The notes beneath the pieces were generated by a model. It saw only the letters and a program-made list of their open reading frames with translations, ran no database searches and was not told the DNA's origin. A program made the position numbers and the translations under genes. DNA of 64,000 bases, taken from the NCBI RefSeq assembly GCF_050699935.1, contig NZ_JBOHGB010000005.1:62001-126000 (forward strand), given 5' to 3'. Of this stretch, positions 15,541 to 25,000 are shown piece after piece (position 1 is the first letter of the stretch; each line of letters begins with the position of its first letter). Source of the stretch: Actinophytocola sp050699935 (GTDB taxonomy: Bacteria > Actinomycetota > Actinomycetes > Mycobacteriales > Pseudonocardiaceae).

Positions 15541-16787
15541 GACTCATCATCCTGGCGATTCCGGTGCTTCTCGTCCTGAGTGCCTGCGCCGGCGGACCGG
15601 CCGCGGGTGACGACGGCGACGCGACGGCGCCGATCACCGTGCAGGTCGGGGCCGACCCGGAGCAGGCGGCGGTCTATCGCAGCCTCGTGACGGCGTACCG
15701 GGAGGCCGGGGGCGGCGAGGTCGAGCTCGTCACGGTGGCACGCGACGACCATCTCACCCGGCTCTCCACCGCGTTCGCGTCCGGCGACGCGCCGGACGTC
15801 TTCCTGATCAACTACCGCGAGTACGCCCCGTTCGCGCGGCGCGGTGCCGTGCGGCCCATCGGCCCGCTGCTCGAGCGAGAGCGGGTCGACATGGCCGGCT
15901 ACTACGAGGAGCCGCTGCGCGCGTTCACCTATGACGGTGCGCTGCAGTGCATGCCGCAGAACATCTCCTCGCTCGTCGTCTACTGGAACCGCGGGCTGTT
16001 CGAGCAGGCCCGCGTCCCCCCGCCGCGGGCCGGCTGGAGCTGGGACGAGTTCGTGGCGACGGCTCGGGCCCTGACCACCGGCGGGGTGAAAGGGGTCGGC
16101 ATCGACGCGTCGATCACCAGGATGGCGCCATTCATCTGGGGCAGCGGCGGCGACATCGTCGACGACGACGAGGCTCCCACCCGCACGACCCTCCACGAGC
16201 CCGGCGCCCGCGCCGCCCTCGACGCCGTCGTCGACCTCATGGGCACCGGCGCCACACCGAACAAGGAGCAGCTCGCCGCGCAGGGACTGCCGGAGCAGTT
16301 CATGACGGGGAAGCTGGCGATGTTTCTGAGCTCGCGCGTCGAAGTGCCGGAGTTGCGGGAACAGCGTGGTCTCGACTTCGACGTCGCCGCGCTACCGGTC
16401 ATGGGCGAACCGGCGTCGGTGCTGCACTCCGACGCGTACTGCGTCGCGAGCGGCTCCGAGAACGCGGCGGCCGCGGCGAGGTTCGTCGCCTACGCGGTGG
16501 GCCGGCAGGGCCAGACCATCACCGCCCTCGGTGGGCGCACCGTGCCGTCACTGCGCTCGGTCGCGACGTCTCCGGCATTCCTCAGCCCGGCCCGCGAGCC
16601 GGCGTCGTCGCAGGTGTTCCTCGACGCCATCCCGCATCTGAGGCACACGCCGGTGACGCCGTCGTGGCCCGAGGTCGAGGACGTGATCGGCACCCAGCTG
16701 GAGCGCGCCTTCGCCGACGGCGTCCCGCTCGACGAGGTCCTCGCGGAGATCCAGGAGCAGGCCGACCCACTGCTGCGGGACCGATGA
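15537..16787 (+). CDS. Sugar ABC transporter substrate-binding lipoprotein
   Basis: 416 aa, family-1 extracellular solute-binding protein. MRLIILAIPVLLVLSAC is a lipoprotein signal with lipobox LSAC. The mature part includes STAFASGDAPDVFLINYREYAPFARRG, PQNISSLVVYWNRGLF and AAARFVAYAVGRQGQ, standard for MalE-like carbohydrate-binding proteins. ATG 15537 overlaps the permease stop (ATGA) and the stop overlaps the ATPase start. It delivers an oligosaccharide to the membrane complex; the ligand is unknown. Confidence 0.88.
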   Translation: MRLIILAIPVLLVLSACAGGPAAGDDGDATAPITVQVGADPEQAAVYRSLVTAYREAGGGEVELVTVARDDHLTRLSTAFASGDAPDVFLINYREYAPFARRGAVRPIGPLLERERVDMAGYYEEPLRAFTYDGALQCMPQNISSLVVYWNRGLFEQARVPPPRAGWSWDEFVATARALTTGGVKGVGIDASITRMAPFIWGSGGDIVDDDEAPTRTTLHEPGARAALDAVVDLMGTGATPNKEQLAAQGLPEQFMTGKLAMFLSSRVEVPELREQRGLDFDVAALPVMGEPASVLHSDAYCVASGSENAAAAARFVAYAVGRQGQTITALGGRTVPSLRSVATSPAFLSPAREPASSQVFLDAIPHLRHTPVTPSWPEVEDVIGTQLERAFADGVPLDEVLAEIQEQADPLLRDR

Positions 16788-17803
16788 GCCTGCTGGTCGA
16801 GGCCGCGCACAAGCAGTTCCGGGCCCGTCGCGGGGCGCGGGTCCTGGCTCTCGACGGGGTCGACCTCGAGGCGAAGGCCGACGAGCTCCTCGTCATCGTC
16901 GGGCCGTCGGGATCGGGCAAGTCGACGCTGCTGCGCGCGGTCGCCGGACTGGAGGCGCTCGACGCCGGGCGCGTGGTCATCGACGACCGGGACGTCACCG
17001 AGACGCCGGCCGGCCGGCGGGACGTCGCGATGGTGTTCCAGGAGGCCGCGCTCTTTCCGCACCTGAACGTCGCCGCGAACATCGGGATCGGGGAGCGGGC
17101 CCGTGGGGCTCGGCGGCGCGCGGTCGAGGCTCGGGTCCGCGAGGTGGCCCGCACCCTCGACGTCGAGCCCCTCCTGGCGCGGATGCCGGGCGAGCTGAGC
17201 GGTGGGGAGCGGCAGCGGGTGGCGCTCGCGCGGGTCATGATCCGCTCTCCCCGGGTGTGCCTGCTCGACGAGCCGCTCGCCTCCGTCGACGCCGAGCTGC
17301 GCCTGCGGATGCGCGGGGAGATACGAGCGGTGCGGCGCTCGTTGGGCGTGCCGATGGTGCACGTCACCCACGACCAGGTCGAGGCGATGGCGATGGGGGA
17401 CCGGGTAGCCGTCATGGTGGCCGGGCGGGTGCTCCAGTGCGACAACCCCGCCGACGTGTACGCGCGGCCCGCGACCACGGCGGTGGCGCGGATCTTCGGC
17501 CCGCTGCCGATGAACCTTCTGCCCGCCGCCGGCGGGGTCGTCGTGGGCGTGCGGCCCGAGCGGGTTCGGTTGAGCCAGAGCCAGAGCCAGAGCCAGAGCC
17601 AGACCGGCCGGGTGGGGTCGGTGGTCGCGGTCGAGCCGGCGGGGGAGGAGTGCCTCGTCCGGGTCCTGCCGGACGAGGCGGACGGTGACCTGCTCGCCCG
17701 GCTGCCGTGGGCCGACGCCCCGCGGGTCGGGGACCGGGCGACGATGGCCTGGCGCACCGAGGACGAGCACCGCTTCGACGCCGCGACGGGCGAGCGCCGG
17801 TGA
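16784..17803 (+). CDS. Sugar-type ABC transporter ATP-binding protein
   Basis: 339 aa. Walker A GPSGSGKST (residues ~41-49), Q-loop VFQEAALFPHL, signature LSGGERQRVALARV, Walker B VCLLDEPLASVD, H-loop HVTHDQVEAMAMGDRV, then a C-terminal TOBE/MalK-like regulatory domain. A five-copy hexanucleotide repeat inserts a Ser-Gln tract in the regulatory domain (~residues 264-273). The gene overlaps both neighbours by four bases. In the MalK/UgpC group the C-terminal domain often binds regulators; the repeat may be neutral linker variation. Confidence 0.9.
   Translation: MSLLVEAAHKQFRARRGARVLALDGVDLEAKADELLVIVGPSGSGKSTLLRAVAGLEALDAGRVVIDDRDVTETPAGRRDVAMVFQEAALFPHLNVAANIGIGERARGARRRAVEARVREVARTLDVEPLLARMPGELSGGERQRVALARVMIRSPRVCLLDEPLASVDAELRLRMRGEIRAVRRSLGVPMVHVTHDQVEAMAMGDRVAVMVAGRVLQCDNPADVYARPATTAVARIFGPLPMNLLPAAGGVVVGVRPERVRLSQSQSQSQSQTGRVGSVVAVEPAGEECLVRVLPDEADGDLLARLPWADAPRVGDRATMAWRTEDEHRFDAATGERR
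17573..17602 (+). repeat. Hexanucleotide tandem repeat (AGCCAG)x5
   Basis: Five perfect copies of AGCCAG lie in the coding sequence of the ABC ATPase, encoding five Ser-Gln dipeptides between RPERVRL and TGRVGS. Because the unit is a multiple of three, copy changes keep the frame, so this is a possible length-variable site. Confidence 0.9.
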
Positions 17804-18699
17804 GGGGGCGCGGCCGTGCCGCGGTGGCGGGCATCCGGCGGTGGCCGCTCGCCCTGCCCTACCTCCTGGGGTCGCTCCTGCTCGTCCTGGCCCCGCTGGT
17901 GCTGGCCGCGGCGCTCGCGTTCACGAGCTACTTCGGTTTCCGCGCACCGGAGTTCACCGGAACCGACAACCTCGCCCGACTGGCGGCGGACCGTCCTTTT
18001 TGGAATGCCGTCGGCATCAGCGCGCTCGTCGCCGTGGTCGTCGTGCCGCTGCGGCTGCTGCTCGCGGTCGGTGCGGCGCTCCTGCTGGCCCGCCGCCGCG
18101 GTGCGCGAACGGCGGTCGGGCGCGTCGCGGCGTACCTGCCGTCGACCATTCCGGAGGCGGCGTGGGCGTTGCTGTGGCTGTGGATCCTCAACCCGCTCTA
18201 CGGTCCGCTGCCGGCGCTGCTCGGCGCACTCGGCATCCCGGACCCGGGGTTCCTGACTACGCCGTGGGGGGCGCGGCTCGGGCTGGCACTCGTCATGGCG
18301 TTCCAGGTAGGGGAGGCGTTCGTCGTCGCCCTCGCCGCGCGCGCCGCGATCCCGCCACGCCTCCACGAGGCGATCGCGCTGGAGGGCGGGAGTGCCTGGT
18401 TCGCGCTGACGAGGGTGACGCTGCCGCTGATGGCGCCGATCGTGCTCGTCCTCGCGGTGCGGGACGTCGTCGTGGTCGTGCAGAACGCGTTCGTACCGGC
18501 CCTGCTCCTGACCGGCGGCGGCCCGGCGAACGCGACCCTCACGGCGCCCCTGCTGATCTACCGCCGGGCGTTCGAGTACGGGGAGCTCGGCTACGCGAGC
18601 ACGCTCTCGGTCACCCTGCTCGCACTCACTGGCGTCGCGGCCGCGCTCCCGCTGTGGCTCGCCGCTCGGCTCGCCGCACGCCAGCGAACCCGCGCCTGA
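17800..18699 (+). CDS. Carbohydrate ABC transporter permease (MalF-like)
   Basis: 299 aa with six predicted membrane helices, starting LALPYLLGSLLLVLAPLVLAAALAF, and the EAA loop EAIALEGGSAWFALTRVTLPLMAP. It carries FTSYFGFRAPEFTGTDNL and TGGGPANAT, both usual in MalF/UgpA permeases. The start GTG 17800 overlaps the ATPase stop (GTGA). It completes a permease, binding protein, ATPase, permease operon. Confidence 0.88.
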   Translation: MRGRGRAAVAGIRRWPLALPYLLGSLLLVLAPLVLAAALAFTSYFGFRAPEFTGTDNLARLAADRPFWNAVGISALVAVVVVPLRLLLAVGAALLLARRRGARTAVGRVAAYLPSTIPEAAWALLWLWILNPLYGPLPALLGALGIPDPGFLTTPWGARLGLALVMAFQVGEAFVVALAARAAIPPRLHEAIALEGGSAWFALTRVTLPLMAPIVLVLAVRDVVVVVQNAFVPALLLTGGGPANATLTAPLLIYRRAFEYGELGYASTLSVTLLALTGVAAALPLWLAARLAARQRTRA

Positions 18700-18874
18700 G
18701 GCCCGGCACGAGTTCACGGCGTGACCTGCCGGGGTACTCGCCGAACGTGCGCAAGGCGGCGGACGATTCGATGGCGGGGACGTCCGCCGCGCCGGCAGGG
18801 CGTTCGGGCCCGCGGATGCCTACCGCGTGTCGCGACCGTCCACTTGGGACTTCTCAGACGGAGGATGAATAGCG

Positions 18875-19123
18875 TTGTCTCGATCGAACAAGGACCTGGC
18901 GCCGGTTCCAGGCCCGTCGCGCGGTTCGGTGGTGACCTTCCGGCGCCCGGCGACAGCGGATGGCCGGGAGCGTTTCGGGATGGGCGTGGTCGTCGGGCCG
19001 GTCGTGCCGGAGCCGACGACCGGCAGGCCATGGGTCGGCGTGCGGGTGCCGAGGATTTCGCGGGGCGCCGGGATCGACCTCATCGATGTGGCGTCGATCG
19101 TCGACACCAGGTCGTCGGCGTAG
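18875..19123 (+). CDS. Small hypothetical protein
   Basis: 82 aa from a TTG start, with GGAGG 10 bp upstream. The codons have the high-GC third-position pattern of real genes here. It contains GVVVGPVVPEPTTGRPWVGVRVP and ends DLIDVASIVDTRSSA. No family is recognised. An overlapping ATG frame from 18865 runs much longer but looks non-coding. Bases 18700-18874 upstream hold nothing that I can support. Confidence 0.45.
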   Translation: MSRSNKDLAPVPGPSRGSVVTFRRPATADGRERFGMGVVVGPVVPEPTTGRPWVGVRVPRISRGAGIDLIDVASIVDTRSSA

Positions 19124-19124
19124 G

Positions 19125-19269
19125 GCCGATCTCGCCGATTCCCTTGGTGCCCAGTGGATTCACGTGCGGGTCGTGCTCGTCGAGCACGCTGTGCACGTGT
19201 AGCGCCATGGAGGCCCATGGTGACCGCACGCGCCACCCCGTCGACCCGAAGCGTGACCTCCGCGTCCAT
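19125..19269 (-). pseudogene. Deletion remnant of a xanthine-dehydrogenase-type (molybdenum hydroxylase) operon
   Basis: From ATG 19269 the minus strand reads MDAEVTLRVDGVARAVT, like the start of a 2Fe-2S small subunit. Then, in another frame from ATG 19208, it reads MALHVHSVLD joined to EHDPHVNPLGTKGIGEIG, both hallmarks of the C-terminal region of the molybdopterin-binding large subunit, although these two pieces are normally ~35-40 residues apart. Everything between the N-terminus of the first subunit and the C-terminus of the last is gone. The remnant is only 145 bp and cannot be functional. Confidence 0.6.
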
Positions 19270-19566
19270 TCGCGGCCCCGCCCTTCGTCGCGCCCGCGTC
19301 TACAGCCGTGGTTGGCGCTCCTGGTCGACGTCCGGCCCGTCTTCGCCGCCGTCGACGTGCTGGTCCCGAGTGCGAAGGTCGAAGTCGGCCCGTTGCTCGG
19401 CGAGCGGTTCGGTGTGGATCGGATGCGGATCCGGATCCGGTGTGGTCATCGCGGTCTGCCAACATCCGTCCGACGGGCGGGACTCCGGTCGGGGGCGTGC
19501 GTCGCGGTACACCACGCCAGGTCGTCATTACCCGCACCCGCGGCCGACAAACCACCGGCCAGCGCC
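19270..19566. other. Stretch without a confident gene
   Basis: Between the hydroxylase remnant and pcm I see no supported gene. A 49-aa minus-strand frame from ATG 19449 to 19300 (MTTPDPDPHPIHTEP..., very acidic and hydrophilic) is possible but has no clear ribosome site or homologue. No repeat, hairpin or promoter stands out. Confidence 0.4.
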
Positions 19567-20199
19567 TCAGGGGAGCCCGTGTTCCCCGATCAGGGGAACG
19601 AACCGGGCCGTGATCAGCTCCTCCTGCTCGACCAGGTCGCCGCCGTCCTTGTGGAACGCCATGACGCGTTCGGCACCGCCCACCCCGATGGGCTGCACCA
19701 GCCGTCCGCCCTCGTCGAGCTGGTCGGCGAGTGGACGGGGTACCCGCGGCGCGGCCGCCGAGACGACGATGCCCTGGTACGGGGCGTGGTCGGGCAACCC
19801 GGTCGTGCCGTCTCGCACCACGACCGTCGCGTTGTCGATGCCGGCGGTGGCGAGGTTGTCACGCGCCCGCCGAGCCAGATCCGCGTGGTGCTCGACGGAG
19901 TAGACCCAGTGAGCGAGCCTGGCGAGCAGCGCGGTCTGGAAGCCGAGCCCGGTGCCGATCTCCAGGACCCGTTCGGCGCCGCGCAGCCGAAGCGCGGCGA
20001 TCATCACCGCGACCAGGGTGGGCTGGGTGGTGACCTGGTCGTGCCCGATCGGGATGGGTGTGTCGTGGTAGGCCAGATCCGCACGGTCCGCGGAGACGAA
20101 CAGGTCGCGCCGGGTCCGCCGGAACGCGTCCAGCACGCGCGGGTCACCGATGCCGGCCGCCTCGACCTCGCGGACCAGCGCGGTATGCGAGAGCTTCAT
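19567..20199 (-). CDS. pcm: Protein-L-isoaspartate O-methyltransferase
   Basis: 210 aa. It shows the SAM-binding motif VLEIGTGLGFQTALLA, the upstream substrate-gate segment DTPIPIGHDQVTTQPTLVAVM, the post-I VYSVEHHADLA, and IVVSAAAPRVPRPLADQLDEGGRLVQPIG. It methylates isoaspartyl residues in damaged proteins for repair. ATG 20199 (MKLSHTALVREVE) is preferred over the longer ATG 20223. It is divergent from the gene at 20413 and stands alone. Confidence 0.88.
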   Translation of the reverse strand: MKLSHTALVREVEAAGIGDPRVLDAFRRTRRDLFVSADRADLAYHDTPIPIGHDQVTTQPTLVAVMIAALRLRGAERVLEIGTGLGFQTALLARLAHWVYSVEHHADLARRARDNLATAGIDNATVVVRDGTTGLPDHAPYQGIVVSAAAPRVPRPLADQLDEGGRLVQPIGVGGAERVMAFHKDGGDLVEQEELITARFVPLIGEHGLP

Positions 20200-20412
20200 G
20201 GATGTCGGGTTGCTCGACCACACCGGTCGTAAACCGGGTGAGCGGTTCCTGAGACGGCGGCCCAGACATCAGGCACGAGCACGTCCGTTCTCGGGATGGG
20301 ACAACGGAATCGCTGCCTTGCGATTGCCTGACAGTCCCGGCCGGTACGCGTCACGGCCCGGTTCCCGGGTGAGAATCGAGGTCAGGAAGCAGAACCGGTG
20401 ACATGGAGCCCG

Positions 20413-20967
20413 ATGCGACACACCATCCCCGGACCCGTCCCGTCCCGGCCCGGCGACAAGTCGGCCGCCCTCGTCGCGATCGAGGTCGTGCTGCTGTGGC
20501 CGCGCGGGATCGGCTCGCTGGCCACGGTCGAGGAAGCCGGCCTGTGGCCGGTGTTCGTCCTGGTCGTGGGGGAGCGGTCCCGAGCGGACGTGCCGTCGGC
20601 GGCGCCGCTGCTCGACCTGGTCGACCGGCCCCGCCACGACGACGAGCTGGCGGTGGTCGCCGCACGCTGCCAGTGGTCGGTCGTCGACCTGAAGAACGCC
20701 GTCCTCAAGGTCGCGGTGCGGGCGGAGGCACCCGAACGGTTCGCCGCGGAGATCCTCGTCCCGGCCCGGCAGGTTCTCGGCGTGCTCGACGTCGTCGCGC
20801 GCGGAGGGACCATTGGCATCACCACGCCCCGCCACGCGGCCACGCTGAGCAGGCGAGTTCACATCCGGCAGGCCCTGCGCGAGGTCGTGCTCCTGGGCAG
20901 CGAGCCGTCCACCGAGCTCGCCGCGCTGGCGAATCTGTTGCGCCACACGACCAAGCCCGGCGGCTGA
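20413..20967 (+). CDS. Hypothetical protein
   Basis: 184 aa, family not recognised. It contains a hydrophobic SAALVAIEVVLLWPRGIGSLATVEEAGLWPVFVLVVG segment, then a soluble region with QWSVVDLKNAVLKVAVRAEAPERFAAEILVPARQVLGVLDVVARGGTIGIT and TELAALANLLRHTTK. ATG 20413 is used; an upstream GTG at 20398 adds five residues. The codon pattern supports coding. The 213-bp divergent space to pcm shows no clear operator. Confidence 0.55.
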   Translation: MRHTIPGPVPSRPGDKSAALVAIEVVLLWPRGIGSLATVEEAGLWPVFVLVVGERSRADVPSAAPLLDLVDRPRHDDELAVVAARCQWSVVDLKNAVLKVAVRAEAPERFAAEILVPARQVLGVLDVVARGGTIGITTPRHAATLSRRVHIRQALREVVLLGSEPSTELAALANLLRHTTKPGG

Positions 20968-21091
20968 CGTCCACCGGGTCGCCGTCGATCTGTCTGACGT
21001 TTGGCTGACAGTTCGCCGAATGCTCTTCGGTGCGCGCCGGGTCCCGCGTTATGAGTTGGAGGTATTCGGCTGTCGAGCTCGAGGAGTGGTC

Positions 21092-21325
21092 ATGTCGCGC
21101 GTCGTCCGCGCACGAACGCGGGTTCGAATCGACCGGCGGGTGAATCGCTGGGCGCGTGTGGGACTGCTGGCGGTGGGCGTGTGGCTCACCGTCGCGCCGT
21201 TCGCCCTGGAGTACGGCAACGAGGCGAGCGTGGCCCCGACGATCAACGACATGTTGACCGGTGTACTGGTCGTCACGCTGGCGCTGTTCAGTCTGCTGAT
21301 CCCGGCACGGGTACGTCCTCAATAG
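21092..21325 (+). CDS. Small SPW-repeat-like membrane protein
   Basis: 77 aa with two membrane helices: RVGLLAVGVWLTVAPFALEY and INDMLTGVLVVTLALFSLLIP. This helix-loop-helix with W.TVAPF and an N.M.TG step resembles one half of the SPW repeat family of small membrane proteins of unknown role. ATG 21092 follows GAGGAG; the frame is open further upstream but without a ribosome site. Confidence 0.6.
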   Translation: MSRVVRARTRVRIDRRVNRWARVGLLAVGVWLTVAPFALEYGNEASVAPTINDMLTGVLVVTLALFSLLIPARVRPQ

Positions 21326-21502
21326 ACCCTCCAGGGGGCGGCCGCCGTGAGCCGGGCACCGGCGTGCTCCGCCTACTGTCAGCGACGATTGTCAGAGAGT
21401 CGTCAGGTCGATCGGAGCCGAAACCACCGAGGATTGCGGGGAGCGGATCGACGAGAGAGTAGGGGCGCCGATGTACTGGCCGGAGTCGATGCTCGTGCTC
21501 CC

Positions 21503-21916
21503 GTGTTCGCTGTGACCCTCGGCCTGCGGGAGCCCGCTCGACTGCTCGGCGAAGTACGGTTCACCGGCGTCGATCCGGACTTCCTCACCGGTGTGCGGCG
21601 CTGGCTCGAGGCACCCCTGCGCGGGTGCACGAAGAGCGCCGTACTGGGCGCGGCGGTCGTGGTCGGTGAGTTGACGACGAACGCCTTCCGGCACGCTCGG
21701 CCACCGTTCGCGGTTCGGCTGATCCTGCCGGAGCGGCGTAACGTCATCCGGCTTGAGGTGCACGACGCAACGGCCCCGCCGGCCATGGATTGGTCGCCCG
21801 GCAGGGGGCTGGACCTCGTCCGCGCGCTGTGCCTGGTTTGGGGAGTCGACCACCGTGACAGTGGGAAGGTCGTGTGGGCGGAGCTGCCGCTGCTGGTTCG
21901 ACCCATCGTTGGTTGA
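21503..21916 (+). CDS. ATP-binding (HATPase_c) protein, anti-sigma-factor/RsbW-like
   Basis: About 137 aa of the single-domain Bergerat-fold type common in actinomycetes. It shows the N box VVGELTTNAFRHA, the EVHD strand (EVHDATAPPAMDW) and the G box PGRGLDLVRALC. Such proteins are serine kinases or anti-sigma factors regulated by STAS antagonists; neither partner is adjacent. The start is uncertain: GTG 21503 and 21512 are both reasonable, and the frame is open back to GTG 21347, but that part looks non-coding. Confidence 0.68.
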   Translation: MFAVTLGLREPARLLGEVRFTGVDPDFLTGVRRWLEAPLRGCTKSAVLGAAVVVGELTTNAFRHARPPFAVRLILPERRNVIRLEVHDATAPPAMDWSPGRGLDLVRALCLVWGVDHRDSGKVVWAELPLLVRPIVG

Positions 21917-22024
21917 CGGCCGACCCACGCGCCGTGCTCCGATCGCCCGATTGACGCGCGTGGATCCGCGGGCAGAGTGTGTGTTGCCCCTTTCCGCCCA
22001 CCGGGCCCAGCGTCGGGAGCCGCC

Positions 22025-25000
22025 GTGACGAGGACCAGCCGCCGGGCTCTGGCCGGCATCGCCGCCGTGATCGCCACGGTCGCCCTGACGCCGCCGTCAC
22101 CAGCCGGTGCCGACCACACGCCGGCACCGGACGCGGTGTCGGTGCCCGGCACACACAACAGCGAGATGGGTTGCTCCGGCGACTGGCAGCCGGACTGTGC
22201 CCAGGCCGGGCTCGGCGCCGATCCCGCGGACGGCGTGTGGAAGGGCACCTACCAGCTACCGCCAGGGAGCTACCAGTACAAGGCCGCGGTGAACGGTTCC
22301 TGGAACGAGAACTACGGCGCCGGCGCGGTGGCCGGCGGCCCGGACATCGGTTACCAGGCCGACGGCGGCCCGGTCTCCTTCTACTACGATCCCGCCACGC
22401 ACTGGGTGACCAGCGATGCCGAGGGCCCGATCATCACCGCGCCCGGCAGCTTCCAGAGCGAGCTGGGCTGTCCGGCTGACTGGGCGCCCGACTGCATGCG
22501 CTCCTGGCTGCAGGACCCGGACGCCGACAGCGTCTACACCTACTCGACCACCGCCATCCCGGCCGGGCAGTACGAGGTCAAGGCGGCACACGGGTTGTCC
22601 TGGGCGGAGAACTACGGCGCCGGCGGCGCGCGGGACGGCGCCAACATCGGCTTCACGGTGGCCGAGGACGGCGACCGCACCTCCTTCTCCTACGAGGCGG
22701 CCACGCACGTGCTGACCGTCTCGGCCGGCAACGCGGCGCCGGACCTGCGTGCTCAGCGGGCGCAGTGGCTGCGGCGCGACGTGATCGCGTTCGACCTGCC
22801 CGACGACGCCGGCGGCTGGACCTTCCGCCTGCACCACGCTCCCGAGGGCGGGCTGGAGACCACCGGCGATGGTGTCACCGGCGGTGCGTCGCTGCCGCTC
22901 ACGCTCGACCCGGCCGGGCTGCCCGAGGAGCTCGCCGAGCGGTACCCGCACCTGGCTTCCTACGAGGCACTGCGGGTGCCCGAGGTGGCCCTCGGCGGCC
23001 TGCTCACCGGGCAGCTCGCGGTCGCCGCCCACGACGCGGACGGCCGACTTGTCGACGCCACCGGCGTGCAGATCCCCGGCGTGCTCGACGACCTGTACGC
23101 GGGTGCCTACGACGAGCGGCTCGGGCCGGTTTGGCAGCACGGCCGGCCGTCGCTGGCGTTGTGGGCGCCCACCGCGAAGCGGGTCGGCCTGCTGCTCGAC
23201 CCGCCCGGGCCGGCGGGGGAGCGGCGGGTCGCGATGACCCGCGACGGCGACGGCGTCTGGCACGCGCGCGGGGACCGACGCTGGCGCGATGCCCGCTATG
23301 CGTTCGAGGTCGGCGTGTACGTGCCCGCGCTCGACGAGGTCGCCACCTTCATGGTGACCGACCCGTACTCGCTCGGGCTGACCACCAACTCCACGCGGTC
23401 GGTACTGGTCGACCTGGACGACGCCGCGCTGAAACCGCGGGCCTGGGACCGGCTGCGCAAGCCCGACCTGGCCCAGCCGGAGGACTCCACGATCTACGAG
23501 CTGCACACGCGCGACTTCTCGGTCTCCGACCCCACGGTTCCGGCCGCGCACCGGGGCACCTACCTCGCGTTCACGCACCTGCGCAGCAACGGCATGCGAC
23601 ACCTGCGCGAACTCGGCGGCGCCGGGCTCAACACGGTGCACCTGTTGCCCACCAACGACATCGCCACCATCGAGGAGCGTCGCTCCGCGCAGCAGACCCC
23701 GGCGTGCGACCTCGACTCGTTCGGCCCGGCCGCGGCGGACCAGCAGGCCTGCCTCGAGCCGATCCGTGACACCGACGGCTTCAACTGGGGCTACGACCCG
23801 CTGCACTACACCACGCCCGAGGGCTCCTACACCACGAACCCGGACGGCACGACCCGCACCCGCGAGTTCCGGGAGATGGTAGGCGCGCTCAACGGTTCCG
23901 GGCTGCGCGTCGTCATGGACGTGGTCTACAACCACACGCCGGCGTCCGGCCAGGACCAACACTCCATCTTGGACCGGATCGTGCCGGGCTACTACCACCG
24001 GCTGTCGGCCACCGGGGCGGTGGAGACCTCCACCTGCTGCTCCAACACCGCCTCCGAGCACCGCATGATGGGCAAGCTGATGGTCGACTCCGTGGTCACC
24101 TGGGCGCGCGAGTACAAAGTGGACGGCTTCCGGTTCGACCTGATGGGCCACCACTCCAGGGCGAACATGCTCGCCGTGCGGGCCGCGCTGGACTCGCTGA
24201 CCATGCGCGAGGACGGTGTGGACGGCCGGAAGATCTACCTGTACGGGGAGGGCTGGAACTTCGGCGAGGTGGCCGACGACGCGCGGTTCGTCCAGGCCAC
24301 CCAGCTGAACATGGCGAACACCGGGATCGGCACGTTCTCCGACCGGCTGCGGGACGCGGTGCGTGGCGGCGGCCCGTTCGACGAGGACCCGAGGATCCAG
24401 GGCTACGCGACCGGCCTGTTCACCGACCCGAACGGCGCCGCGGTGAACGGGACACCGGCCGAGCAACGCGCGCGGTTGCTGCTGTACCAGGACCAGATCA
24501 AGGTCGGGTTGGCCGGCAACCTGCGTGACTACCGGTTCGTCAACCGTGACGGCGAGCTGGTATCCGGCTCGCAGATCGACTACAACGGCCAGCCGGCGGG
24601 CTACGCCGGTGACCCGAGCGAGACGATCACGTACGTCGACGCGCACGACAACGAGACGTTGTTCGACGTCGTGCAGTACAAGCTGCCGCACGCCACGTCG
24701 ATGTCCGACCGGGTGCGGATGAACACCGTCGCGCTGGCGACCACGGCGCTGGCGCAGGGTCCGGCGTTCTGGCACGCGGGAACGGACCTGCTCCGGTCGA
24801 AGTCGTTGGACCGCAACAGTTACAACTCCGGCGACTGGTTCAACCGGATCGACTGGACCTACCGGGACTCGACCTGGGGCTCGGGCCTGCCGCCACGCGG
24901 GGACAACGAGTCCAAATGGGACTACATGCGCCCGCTGCTGTCCGATCCCGCGCTGGAGCCGCACGAGCCGGACATCCGTGCCGCGCACCGGCAGGCGCTG

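Noticed and set aside
18721..20232. Long plus-strand frame from 18721 to 20232
   Set aside because: It crosses the hydroxylase remnant and is antisense to pcm, and the sequence shows no domain; the 82-aa TTG frame inside it has better codon pattern.
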